Source: Allacma fusca (taxonomy: Eukaryota; Arthropoda; Collembola; Symphypleona; Sminthuridae). Taken from it: 64,000 bases of DNA. The notes beneath the pieces are model-generated. The model was not told the origin of the DNA, searched no databases, and saw nothing but the letters and a program-made list of their open reading frames with translations. Each line of letters starts with the position of its first letter. Position 1 is the stretch's first letter. Both the position numbers and the translations under genes were made by a program. The stretch spans positions 40,093,632 to 40,157,631 of the forward strand of contig OX359246.1 of NCBI GenBank assembly GCA_947179485.1, read 5' to 3'. This document shows, one piece after another, positions 10,420-22,181 of this stretch.

Positions 10420-12497
10420 ATGCTTTGTAAATGTTTCTCAGTGTTGCCGTACATGCTGGTCGCCCTTGTTTTCGAATCGGTGGCTAATGTAATTCCTCCG
10501 AATAGTGACTCCAAGGTTTGTTAAATAAAAGTTACATAAAATATTTTTTTTACAACAGATGTTTCGGGTATTTTTGATTTTGAACTTGCGGTTATTTTCT
10601 GGGTAGAATGTCACACAGGATAATGTTGAAGTTCCACTGAAGAAATTCGATTATTACGTCAGCGGTTTTGACTATGACAATCGACCAAGTGAGTCTAAAT
10701 ATCAAATTACTTTTATTATATTATTGTGATTTTGTGATCCAACCGGGGTTTTGCAAATGAAAATACCCTCGGTTTTATGCCTGCCCACCTGAAAATGCCC
10801 AGAATTTCCGGCAGGTCTTTACGGCATATTGGGTATTTCGGCAGAAACATATAATTACACAATGACCACTACTGCTCCTTTAGCGTATCAAACCCATCCA
10901 GTTTTGGAAAATATTATTGTTAATTTAAAAAAATATTTTTAGTTCGCCTAATTCGTTACTTATGGTCAATGGTTTTTAAGGATTTCAATAATACTTTAAA
11001 AATTTTGAAACCCCAATAAAGTTGCAAGCAATCAACAGTATATCGTCGCCGAAGATGCAAAATGATCTAAGTGGTATGTAAAAGCATGTGCACATAGACC
11101 ATATTTTACCACTTCGTCGACGATACATTACAGTCAACTCTTTCTATGGGAATCCCTTTATCGTGAGAGTTCACTTGTATAAAAAACTTTGGGGGTTGAT
11201 AAGAACAACTTGCACACATCCTGTATGAGTTCCTGTATAAAAATTTTTGTAATGGGTTGTAAAAAATATAAAATAATTGCTAGACGATTTTAAGATTTGA
11301 CAGTCATTAGCGGTTATAAAATATGTCAAAACTTGGAGCCTGTGTAGCAAATCTTGCATCGACTTTGAAAATTGCATTTTATCAGTCCAAGTAAAATATT
11401 GTAATCCAAGGAGCCAAAATGTAACAATAAATACATTTGACGAGTTTTCAAGCTCACAAACAATGGTACTTTTAATCTAGTGTCAACTATTTAATATTTG
11501 TGTTTCATCTTTGAACGAATATAAGTTTGCTCACGAAGTCTAAATAATTATTAGAGACACTGTGCAAACGAATTCTTACAACAATATAAATAAATTATTT
11601 ATTGATTTTTCCTAAAGTTGTAATGCCATGGCATTGTCAATTGTACAACCCTGGGTCCAATTATAACGACTTCTAATTGATCTATAATTTTCTTAAGAAT
11701 TCTGGTCATGACTGCATAAATAAGTATGCATGTATTTATAAGAAGAAAAATTCATCATAATTATTTCTATTTCTATGGAATGTCAGTCATTATTATGGAC
11801 TCTGGGAAGTGGGACACTGAATGGCTAGTTGAACGTCCAGATGAGTGTAGCAAAGTCCTGGGAAACTATGCCAAATACGTGGACGAGCTTTCTTCAGGAA
11901 CATTCAAATATAAATTCAACAACACTTACGGGAAAGATAATGAAATTAATGAGGAATTTGTTTTCATAAAAGATTACGATAATTATGACTTTCGTCGGGT
12001 CCAGAATTCTGCAGGTACAAAATTCGAATAACAGTTCCAAAGATCCTTTTTTTCCCTTGAAATTTCAAGATGATTGGTGTAACCTATTGTCCTGGTTTCA
12101 ATTCCAGTAACAAAGTTAGGACAACAGTTTTTACATTTACTTAAAAAATTTGAGTCTAAACTGGGGTACGGCTTTATCATCAATGGTAAGTTCATGTAGT
12201 ACTTTTTAACGGAGCGAAAACTTGGAACATTATTCCATTACAATTTAATAAAAGTTTAATTTGTATCTAATTCTTAATTTAAAAAAAGCAAACCCTTTAG
12301 TACAACAGCTGATGGAGCTATCTAGATCTACTGTCGGAAGGGTGTTTGAACGAATTGATATTTACGGGACCAATTCTCGCAAATGGATTCCTCAACTTCT
12401 GAGGAAGATCCCCGTGGATCAGCTTCCACCTAAATACGGGGGAAGTCAACATGAACCTATTTTTAAATATGATTTTCTTTTGGGGGCTAAAATATGA
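10420..12497 (+). CDS. CRAL-TRIO (Sec14-like) lipid-binding protein with signal peptide
   Basis: CRAL-TRIO proteins bind phospholipids, tocopherol or retinoids in a hydrophobic pocket and move them between membranes. Five exons (10420-10515, 10607-10688, 11787-12014, 12108-12185, 12289-12497) join in phase to 230 residues. Residues 1-21 look like a signal peptide (MLCKCFSVLPYMLVALVFES). The domain starts at about 45 with YYVSGFDYDNRP followed by IIIMDSGKWDTEWL, the usual GxDxxGRPV...GKWD opening. The back half reads GQQFLHLLKKFESKLGYGFI, then INANPLVQQL, RVFERIDIYGTNSRKW and VDQLPPKYGG, the conserved C-terminal helix-strand and QLPxxYGG block. No N-terminal CRAL-TRIO-N helices and no GOLD domain are present, so it is a minimal secreted form. 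An alternative first exon without a signal peptide is possible but none is obvious. Confidence 0.88.
11038..11126. repeat. Short inverted-repeat element in the CRAL-TRIO intron
   Basis: Arms TATCGTCGCCGAAG (left, from 11040) and CTTCGTCGACGATA (right, 11112-11125) are inverted with one mismatch, separated by about 60 bases. It looks like a tiny MITE or a remnant hairpin in intron 2. No clear target duplication. Confidence 0.45.
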
Positions 12498-12744
12498 TAT
12501 CAGGTATCCCCCTGAAGAGAATGTTCAGGGGAAGAATAATAGTTATTAGATTCAAGAAACTTGTTCAGGTTCAGCTCATAAACTATTGTACGCTTTTTAC
12601 TACCAGCATATATGTATGATGATTATTCTTAAACCTGCAGAGCAGTAACGGCCTTTTAACTGTAAGACTGACAGTTTCAAGTTAAAATGTTAAAGATAAG
12701 GTCCTTTTAAATAATGTGATCAAAACTGTCAAAATATGTCTTTT

Positions 12745-14266
12745 ACAATTTTTTGTATTCGGATTCTTGATCTCCTCACAACTTTTTGTATTCGGATTCT
12801 CGATCTCCTCACAACTTTTTGTATTCGGATTCTCGATCTCCTCACAACTTTTTGTATTCGGATTCTCGATCTCCTCACAACTTTTTGTATTCGGATTCTT
12901 GATCTCCTCACAACTTTTTGTATTCGGATTCTCGATCTCCTCACAACTTTTTGTATTCGGATTCTTGATCTCCTCACAATTTTTTGTATTCGGATTCTTG
13001 ATCTCCTCACAATTTTTGTATTCGGATTCTTGATCTCCTCACAATTTTTTGTATTCGGATTCTTGATCTCCTCACAATTTTTTGTATTCGGATTCTTGAT
13101 CTCCTCACAATTTTTTGTATTCGGATTCTTGATCCCCTCACAATTTTTTGTATTCGGATTCTTGATCTCCTCACAATTTTTTGTATTCGGATTCTTGATC
13201 CCCTCACAATTTTTTGTATTCGGATTCTTGATCTCCTCACAATTTTTTGTATTCGGATTCTTGATCCCCTCACAATTTTTTGTATTCGGATTCTTGATCT
13301 CCTCACAATTTTTTGTATTCGGATTCTTGATCTCCTCACAATTTTTTGTATTCGGATTCTTGATCTCCTCACAATTTTTTGTATTCGGATTCTTGATCCC
13401 CTCACAATTTTTTGTATTCGGATTCTTGATCTCCTCACAATTTTTTGTATTCGGATTCTTGATCTCCTCACAACTTTTTGTATTCGGATTCTCGATCTCC
13501 TCACAACTTTTTGTATTCGGATTCTCGATCTCCTCACAACTTTTTGTATTCGGATTCTTGATCTCCTCACAACTTTTTGTATTCGGATTCTCGATCTCCT
13601 CACAACTTTTTGTATTCGGATTCTCGATCTCCTCACAACTTTTTGTATTCGGATTCTCGATCTCCTCACAACTTTTTGTATTCGGATTCTTGATCTCCTC
13701 ACAACTTTTTGTATTCGGATTCTTGATCTCCTCACAACTTTTTGTATTCGGATTCTTGATCTCCTCACAACTTTTTGTATTCGGATTCTTGATCTCCTCA
13801 CAACTTTTTGTATTCGGATTCTTGATCTCCTCACAATTTTTTGTATTCGGATTCTTGATCTCCTCACAATTTTTTGTATTCGGATTCTTGATCTCCTCAC
13901 AATTTTTTGTATTCGGATTCTTGATCTCCTCACAATTTTTGTATTCGGATTCTTGATCTCCTCACAATTTTTTGTATTCGGATTCTTGATCTCCTCACAA
14001 TTTTTTGTATTCGGATTCTTGATCTCCTCACAATTTTTTGTATTCGGATTCTTGATCCCCTCACAATTTTTTGTATTCGGATTCTTGATCTCCTCACAAT
14101 TTTTTGTATTCGGATTCTTGATCCCCTCACAATTTTTTGTATTCGGATTCTTGATCTCCTCACAATTTTTTGTATTCGGATTCTTGATCCCCTCACAATT
14201 TTTTGTATTCGGATTCTTGATCTCCTCACAATTTTTTGTATTCGGATTCTTGATCTCCTCACAATT
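12745..14266. repeat. 33-bp satellite array, about 46 units
   Basis: Tandem units of 33 bp built around GTATTCGGATTC and a TCACAA spacer. Variants differ at few positions: CACAAC or CACAAT, TTGATC or TCGATC, and CTCC or CCCC. Two units are 32 bp (spacers at about 13008 and 13931). Because 33 is 11 codons and the unit lacks stops in several frames, long open frames run on both strands. They encode only 11-residue periodic peptides and are not genes. The order of variants after the two 32-bp units is the same for about 11 units, showing a higher-order duplication at a 923-bp offset. The array begins about 250 bp after the CRAL-TRIO stop codon. Confidence 0.97.
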
Positions 14267-14646
14267 AATTTATGCTTACATGCAACTGATTTATCAGTGG
14301 CCTCATGAAAGCTAAGATCTACAATAATATTGTACGTTGCTAAAACTAAAGTTGTGTATTTAGTTTTTTTAAAGCCGTATTGTTAATATTTAGTGAAGTG
14401 TCGTCCTTACTTATTTCTATACATGGTGTTGATATTATGATCAAATAAGTCTCGTGAAATCCTATCTAAAATATTATTTTCTAGTAGAATCTTTAAACTG
14501 TTTTTATAACTGTGAAGACGCCTGTGCAGTATTCGAAAGCAACTCTCAAAAAGGAGATGTGCTGCAATATTACTGAAAATGAAATATTTGTTTGAGCAAT
14601 AGTTGTTACATACCATGTTTTACGGCTACTCAATTTATTCCGACGT
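14267..14646. other. Spacer, no gene seen
   Basis: AT-rich stretch between the satellite array and the next MITE. Only short isolated open frames are present. Confidence 0.5.
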
Positions 14647-14654
14647 ATTGAATC

Positions 14655-15415
14655 TAGTGTTTCTATAGGTAACAAATAAAATTGAGCTCGACTCGACTCG
14701 AAACAAAAATCCTGGGTAAATTCAACTTTTTGTCCCGAACTCGAACTCGTGACATTTGAGTCGGGATATTTTTTTGTACCCGAAACCGAGACCGTTAAAA
14801 ATGTTTTATCCGAAACCGACTCAAACTCGAACGGAAACCAGACCCAAAATGTACATAATTTTTTTTGTGAAAGTAAAATAATGTAGCAATCCTTGGGTCG
14901 ACTTTTTATTTCATTATAATTAGGTACAACCGGCAAACTTCTCTTCCTTTTTCTTCCATAAACTTGTTAGATGCCGACTTTAACTACGATATTAAAAGCA
15001 GTAACTTTTATATTGTATCTTGTTGAGTAGCACACATTTTGGTGTTCAAATGTCGGAGCCAAACGAAAAACCACGCAATAGTTACGCGGTGTAATTTGCA
15101 ACGTAAGGAGGCTGTCCTTTGTTTTCTTTGATGTTTTGCACAAAAACTGCTTATTTTTTATTAAATCGGACTAGGTAGGTTGGACGAACAGGCCAATTTT
15201 TATTATTCAGGTAACATAAATCAATAATTCCAAAATAGGTTTTTACTTTCGAGTTTTGGTGCGGATTTTTCAAACTCGACCCGATTTTTTCGGGTCGAAA
15301 ACTTGATACCCGAAACCGGCTCGAAGGTAAACGGTACCAAAAAAATTAGACTCGAACTCGACTCGAACCCGAAACCTCGAGATTCCCGAACTCGAACAGA
15401 AACACTATATACCTA
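14655..15415. mobile_element. hAT-like MITE with an ACTCGA / CCCGAAAC word
   Basis: Flanked by perfect 8-bp direct repeats ATTGAATC (14647-14654 and 15416-15423). The left end starts TAGTGTTTCT; the right end carries its inverse, AGAAACACTA, followed by an extra TATACCTA before the direct repeat. Both subterminal regions are filled with degenerate ACTCGACTCGAA and CCCGAAACC words in opposite orientations. No coding sequence is seen. The superfamily call rests on the 8-bp duplication and the TAG-type termini. Confidence 0.75.
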
Positions 15416-15423
15416 ATTGAATC

Positions 15424-16524
15424 CCTGACTATATTTCATATCTTTTAGGGCATGCTTTAAACTGTACGTTTGACTCTTTGCGTACAGATTTTTGTATGTT
15501 TGTTTATCCTATTGGTAATTACATATATGGAAGTCATGGTGGAAATAAAGGTCAACCTATTTTTGACTATGGATTCTTTAACTTACAGATAGATACATAT
15601 ATAAATGTATTGATAAATTATATCTAATTAAGTATATATAGAATGTATACATTTACGTCTCATATCCATATTATGATTCACAATGAGCTGGAGGGACCTA
15701 GTGACTTCAGTCGGGAATACTGCATATGAAATAAGCTGAAAATTAAAAGTATTCATGTACATAAGCAGTGTAGAGGTATGTGTAGTATAAAGACATTACA
15801 ACATATAACAATAACAATATATTCATCAATTCCAAGAACTGCTTGAAATACGAATATCTAAGCATGTGAATATAATCAAAGTTGAAGAAAAACAAATAGA
15901 AGAATATATTACTAGTCCAACGTACTTAGATCTTGAACGATAAAAGCGTAATCTAAGAAATAAAATCTGGGCTTTCTCACAGTCCAAGCGGGCATTAGAA
16001 ATACAGCCTTGCAGGTATGTAAAGTATTGATTGTTGGGTTTCATAAGGATGTATTGTAGGTACAAGGATTTGTATGTGACAAGGATGTATTCCTTTACAG
16101 GTTTAAATTATTTAGAACCAGAATGTTATTTAGCATTAAAAAATATTACAACGAAGGACAAGGTGGAAATAAATCTCATTGAACAATGTATAAAATTTGA
16201 AAACAAGTGAACAGAATTTATTTATGAATATCCTTCTAGTAACCCAAACCGTACCTCCAGAACATTTCCTGTTGCAATACAAAAACCAGGGATTTATATT
16301 GAACAATTGAACCTCAGTCGTTCTCAGCAAGTTGACATTATATCGTCCTGTTGTTCCTAATCCCAGATAAAAACGGAACTTTGTCGGGTAAAACAAATAG
16401 CATTCCAATTGTCTGTCGTTACAAATCAGGGCCCATATCACTGAAGGATTTGACATTTTAGCAAATACTAATAAAACATTACTATAATCACGGAATTGTC
16501 ATAATCCTAAAGTGGGATTTAAAA
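15424..16524. other. Intergenic upstream of the acyltransferase, no gene seen
   Basis: AT-rich sequence containing only short open frames on the minus strand at 15826-16065 and 16136-16456. Neither resembles a known domain nor has convincing splice partners. Confidence 0.5.
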
Positions 16525-19500
16525 ATGTTTGAGATACTCCTTAAAGCCGGGAACTTCCTACTACTCCTGGTCCTGTTTCTACCCCTGTTTATAATTTCTG
16601 TCGTTTTTATCACCCCCGTACTCTGTGTGCTATTACTCTACCGTTTAGTTGTGTGGCTTATGGTAAGGATATTTCGACGGGACTTGCACTCCTTCATTAC
16701 TGGACTCAACGCGAATTTTACGTCCGATTACCCGGAACGGGCAAATTACAATATAATAGTAGGTGTTGTTGTAGCAGGGACAATCTCATCTGAAAGAACT
16801 CGTCAATTATTTCAGGAAAGAGTATTGTATTTACGCAATGAAAAGGGGCAACTCGTTTATCAGAGACTCCAGCAAAGCTGGACCTACTTCATGGGATATG
16901 CATTTTGGAGGAATGATCCTCTATTCGAACTGAGTAATCACATCCGAGATTATGATTACGCTGGGGATTTGTCCCTACCAGAAAAATGCACGGAGCAAGT
17001 CTTGACTCAAGTTTGGTCGAAATTAGCGACAGCTCCTTGGAAAAGTCTTCAAAGTCCTTGGGAAGTTTTGACAGTTCCTGAATATTACCCATCGGGAAAA
17101 ACCGAGCGTCATACTTTGATTATATTTCGTGTGAATCATATTCACTGTGATGCTTACAGTATTGTGACGCTATTTCGGCACCTTTATAACACCCCAATGG
17201 AAATGCCCAAACCCACCCATAATCAGAAGGAAAGAACGGTGGTGTCAATTTGGGAACGCTTGAAACTTGTGTTGGCAATACCTTACAACATGGCTGAATT
17301 TTTCCGGTCTGTGACCCGGGGAAGGGTCATAGGTGGATTAACATCCAGAGAAAACACTCATTGTAGCATTAGCTCCAAAATCCATGTAGACGATATAAAA
17401 TCCATTAAGAATGCTCACAACGTGGGATATTCCACTGTAGTTTATTCAGCTGTCCTAGGCGCTGTGGCTCAAGGACTCAAAAATGCTGGAAGAGACCCCC
17501 AAGCAAAGTTGGACCTCGCCTATGTCCTGTTATTACCAAACCATCCGGGAGGCTGGTCTTGCCATACGTAAGATTATAGAGCGTCATTTACAGGGTTGCT
17601 GATTTTTTTGATTTTTTTGAAAAAAATCAAAAAAATCTGATTAATTTGATTTAAATCGGATTTTTTTGATTTAAATCAACATTTTCTGATTTTAATTCAG
17701 AACTCTGTTGTACAATTGAATCACTGTACAATTTTTCGGATTTTAAATGTCTTAATAATATTGTACGCTGTTAGTACCAATGAAACTTGAAAAATTAGTA
17801 ACAAGCGAGAGAAAATTGCAAACAAAGCCAACTAATATTAATACTAAGTTGGTTGCAGATTATTCCCAAATATCAAAAGTATTCTTTTGAGTTTTGTCTT
17901 TGAAGTCAAACGCTGTGTACAACAAATTACGGCTGTCTCATTTGAATTTTTTATTTCTAAGGTATAGATATTGACGGGATGGTCAAAACTGTCGGGGCAG
18001 AAAAATTATTCGCAATTTGAGAATGTTCAATTCCACAAATGTGGATATCTGTCGGTACAAAATTCTAATATTTAAATTGTGTCACTTTCAAAACGGTGCT
18101 TATTAAGGAAGATTGGATGTTGGGATGATTTTGTATTTACTGGTTTATTTTCGGGATGGGATAATTTTGGGACTTGAGTATTTTACATGTGATATTTCGG
18201 GACGGGATCGAGATACATATTTTTGTCCCTGGATTTCAGAACGAGACAATTTTCTGTGGGACAAAACAAGCATCCCCGGCAGAACATGTAGTAATATTTA
18301 ATATTTCAGAACTCACTCTTATGCAACTTTTATGGCACCGTGACAGCTTGTAAAGAAAATCCAACAGCAACATACCCAAATTATACTGAAAATGACCAAA
18401 TGTAATTTGGTCTCATGCCCAAAATTCATAAAAACGCACAAATGTCCATTTTACAACGTTTTGAGACGCCAAATTACATTATATCTAATCGTGAAAGTTG
18501 AAGAGTCAATATTGATTTAAATCAATGATTTATATTAAAAAAATCAAGTGATTTAAATCTTGATTTAAATCAAGATTTAAATCAACGTGATTTAAATCAA
18601 GCCACCCTGGTCATTTACTTTTCCACCAGTGATATTTTAGCCTTTCTTTTCAGTTCCAGCCAAAATTATTTAGTGAAATTAGCTTTCACAGCTTTTACAT
18701 CTTCCTAAAATAGTTTTATTTAAAAGGATACATTTGGTTTTTTATAGGGTCAGTTTTTGAACACAACTTGATTAAGATTTTTGTTTGGCTATTTTTGCTG
18801 TTGAGCTTTTGGTTGTAAGCGTGTCTGAGTGTGAGTTGAAATGTTTAACCTTGTGAAGTTTATATTCCTCTGAAAATTTCTTTCCTTTAAACGGCACTCA
18901 TAGTCAGTAAAATGTCGATGTGCTAATTATGAATGTATAAAAAAAATGCAAAATATCTAAGGATGTATCAGGCGATAAATGTTAGACTCTTGCTACAAAA
19001 ACAAAACTGAAGAAGCTAGATTCGTTTGGTTCATGTATAATTATATGTACATACTGTAGATTTACGACCATTCTTTAAAATACCATACAGACAGTAAACT
19101 GGAACGTGACCGGATAATTTTGCCTTTTTGATGAGCCTCTTAAAAGGGCATCTCTTATAAGGAAACTATGGTGAATGTGTGTATCTTAATTTCAGGACAG
19201 TAGGGGTAGCGGATATGCCTTGCTATTCGAAATCTGCTAAAGAACGCCTGCATGAAACCCAACGTATCCTAATGAATTCTCTGTCTTCGTCAAGACCTGC
19301 CTCGGTGATCTACTTTGCGAGGATCATTTCACTTATTCCGACAAGAATAATAAGGAAAATTTCAAAATTTATTAAAACATTTGGTCCAAGTTGCATCATT
19401 ACAAATTTCCCCCCAACTTTAAGTAAGGAGTATGTGGACGGGCTGGAAATGGTTGACGTGTTTGTTGCTTTGTCGGTCCATGAATCTATAGGTTAGTTTT

Positions 19501-19741
19501 TTTTTCTCTGCTCATCATATACATATACATATGATATATATATGTACATATGTAGTACTGCATGGGATTTATTTTTGTTTTAGGACTGGTGGTCTCCAGC
19601 GTAGGAGTTAGTGGTGAACAGAGATTTGCGTTTTTCCTGGATAAGTCTATCTTTGGGGACGACACTTCTGCTTTGAAAATTGCTGAACTGTTTGAGCAAG
19701 AACTAGAGACTTTAAGAGCTTTGAATGATACTGAGGTTTAA
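16525..19741 (+). CDS. WS/DGAT-type O-acyltransferase, three exons
   Basis: Resembles the wax ester synthase / diacylglycerol acyltransferase family, which esterifies fatty alcohols or acylglycerols with acyl-CoA at the ER. Exons 16525-17567, 19196-19491 and 19584-19741 join in phase (498 residues). The N terminus has a long hydrophobic stretch (about residues 10-47, one or two membrane helices). The condensation-type motif HHxxxDG appears as N204-H205-I-H-C-D209-A210, so the second His and the Asp are kept while the first His is Asn and the Gly is Ala. The C-terminal exons read TFGPSCIITNFPPTLSKEYV and GLVVSSVGVSGEQRFAFFLD, the usual nucleotide-acyl fold strands ending in a DKSIFGD helix. 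Intron 1 (about 1.6 kb) hosts a hAT-like element. Reduced or altered catalysis is possible. Springtails are known for large families of these genes. Confidence 0.85.
17591..18609. mobile_element. hAT-like element with a GATTTAAATC word, in the acyltransferase intron
   Basis: Ends CAGGGTTGCTGATTT (17591) and AAATCAAGCCACCCTG (to 18609) are inverted copies with small differences, and CAGGG...CCCTG is typical of hAT termini. Perfect 8-bp target duplications GTCATTTA lie at 17583-17590 and 18610-18617. Subterminal DNA is a run of degenerate GATTTAAATC palindromes. The core (about 17970-18285) has another word, GGGACGGGAT, with its own inverted edges, suggesting a second element nested inside. No open frame for a transposase is present. 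Length 1019 bp. Confidence 0.88.
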
Positions 19742-20482
19742 AGAAGACCCACGAGAAAATATAACATATATAAACATATTCCCTTTTATGGAAATATTTT
19801 TGAATAATTATAATTTGAATCATCTATTTTGAAACCCCGGTTTTGGAAACTTGTAGTTATTAACCCTAAAATTTTAACTTTGTAAAAGTAATAGGTTCCT
19901 ATCTTATGAATTATGCTGGATATGATCGTTGGCTGTGACAGTACACCCAGTTGTTCCACGTTATATGATTTATGTAAGTACAAGTGGGTAGGCATTAAAA
20001 GTCAGCTCTTTTTTCTGCACAAACCTCTCAGTATGGGAGACGGGGTTTAAAAATCAGTGAATTTAATCGCTGATTTAAACACATTAAATTTTATTGTGTT
20101 GCGGCTACCTTGACTTAAATTTTTGCAAACACTGGTATAATAATGCACACCAAGCAGTAGTAAACCAGCTGATATATAGTTAGCTGATAGTTGGTAGTAA
20201 CAATGGGGGAAGACAGTAATTTATGTGATACACAATTATATTGATATGTAGATGCGTTTGCCATTTACATAATTATTAAAATTGATAATTTATTGATTTG
20301 ATTTCTTCTCCATAGGTAAAGAATTCTTTGCAATAAAAAGCACCGTGTACTGATTATATACTTAAAGCAAATTAATTGGCTTCCATGAAAATGTTCTTAC
20401 AGTTACGTCATATCTTCAAAACATAACTCCCACACTGTAGTGTCAATAGCTATAATTAGATATAGATGTAAAATTTATCTAT
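19742..20482. other. Convergent intergenic spacer
   Basis: Spacer between the plus-strand acyltransferase and the minus-strand asparaginase, which end toward each other. An AATAAA on the minus strand at 20289-20294 could be the asparaginase polyadenylation signal, about 190 nt past its stop. No gene seen. Confidence 0.5.
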
Positions 20483-21923
20483 TTAAAGTGGTTCAATATT
20501 ATCCTCGCCGTGTTCGATTCCATAGTGTAACTCATTGTTCTGAACGTAAGCCCAAGACATTCGATGAGAATTGAACTGGAAGCCCACTTCACCTGTTTTG
20601 GTAATGGCAATTACACCACCATCTGCCTCAGGGATCTTATCTGTCATAAATTGCAATCCTGCACTTATGGCAGTAGACGCAGGTGTCCCTATAAAAGATT
20701 CATGATGCTCAATTATGGGAAAATATTTAGTGCAATTAAACCTAATTATAGAGTTCCCTTAAAATAAAAGTTATAATGAGTCCTACCATTTTCAATCAGG
20801 TGAGCTATTCGAGAGGTAAGATTTGCCCGCATGATGGCTTCTCCTAAGCCTGTAGCACTTGCTCCACAAATTGAATCATTGCAGAATGTTCCCCCACCTA
20901 TGATGGGAGTGTCCCCGATTCTACCAGGGAGCTTACCCGTAATGCCACCTGTTGAAGTTGCTGCAGCTATTTCCCCTTTTTCGTTAATGGCAACTGCGCC
21001 CACGGTCCCTTTTTCGTTCCTTTATTTCAATAGTAAGGATTTATTAGAGCCCAAACTTACGGTCATAAATTGTCAAAAGTTATTATGTACTTTAGTCTAA
21101 CTCATGTAAATTGAAATTCATACCCTAATTCATTGGTTCCAGCTGCCTCATTATTCAAATAAGATTGTAATGCTTCTCTGGCTGGCGGTGCAATTAATGA
21201 TTCGTTGCTCACTAGAGTCATACCCTGTTCCAGTGCAATTTCTTCTGCTCCAGAACCAACAATGAAAGTGTGGGGAGTTTTTTCCAGGACTACGCGTGCC
21301 AAAGAAATTGGATGCAGCAAATGTTTAATTTCGCCCACAGCCCCTTAAAAATAAAATCGAATTATCATTATTTAAATGCTGAGAATAAGCCTTGTGTTTA
21401 GGTCAAATTTACAGCAATTACTAATATCAGATAGAGCATCATTATAAAATAGGAGGTTTTTGCATGAACAGGGGGTTCTTTAAATTGTCCTTCAAAACTG
21501 CAGGCACTAGTCAGAGGAAGATGAGTTCGGTATTTACTTACCGGCATTTAAATCAGAACCTTTAATGATCAGGGCATCTTGTTCGACTTCTCCTTTACTT
21601 GTCAAAACAGATCCATACCCTATAACACACAAAGATTGTAAATAAACAACATGTTTATACACTACAGCAGACAGTATAAGATATAATTACGTTGAGTTTA
21701 AGAATAGACAAAGTATGACTTAGAAACCTGCATTGAAAGCAGCATCTAGCTCCATAACGTTGATTGCTGCTTCCACTGCATCCAGAACATTGCCATTAAG
21801 AGCAAGTCTTGTGAACCCTGCTCTTACAGCTCTTTTTACCCCCGCTATCTTCAGTGGGACTCTTGATTCAGGAATGTCTCCGGCTCCTCCATGGACAATT
21901 ATTGTTGATGGAATTCGTGACAT
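20483..21923 (-). CDS. Isoaspartyl peptidase / L-asparaginase (ASRGL1 type)
   Basis: Ntn-hydrolase that cleaves isoaspartyl dipeptides and L-asparagine. The precursor self-cleaves into alpha and beta chains to free an N-terminal Thr. Five minus-strand exons, 21728-21923, 21542-21619, 21124-21343, 20787-21019 and 20483-20688, join in phase to 310 residues, the usual family length (human ASRGL1 is 308). The alpha chain begins STIIVHGGAGDIPESR and contains AAFNAGYGSVL and DALIIKGSDLNAGAVGEI. The autoprocessing site is G169-T170 in NEKGTVGAVAINEKGE, with the following ATSTGGITGKLPGRIGDTPI (substrate-binding TGG and R-x-GD) and SATGLGEAI. The C terminus reads GTPASTAISAG and SHRMSWAYVQNNELHYGIEH. 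All residues needed for processing and catalysis seem present. Likely cytosolic, with no signal peptide. Confidence 0.95.
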
Positions 21924-22181
21924 CGAACACCCAAACTGCTATCCGCTTTATTAAATACAATAAGCTGTAACCAGAAAGATTTTATGAGGATGGATTACTG
22001 CTTCTTTTTTGCTTCTAATTAATTACACTGCTATTTTCGTAGTATCAACTATACTCTACTACGGTTAAAGCACAAATGACATGTTACTAAAAATAAATCA
22101 GTTTTTATGCACACATGAAACTAGAGTTTATCAATATTTGCCTATATTTTCCTCCAATGTACGTAGCATTTATGCGCGTGC

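Noticed and set aside
12736-14315. Open frames of 93-406 codons on both strands across the satellite
   Set aside because: They are by-products of a 33-bp (11-codon) tandem unit without stops. The peptides are pure 11-residue repeats on both strands, with no start context or splice signals.
21733-21954. 73-codon plus frame over the asparaginase first exon
   Set aside because: Antisense shadow of a well-supported exon.
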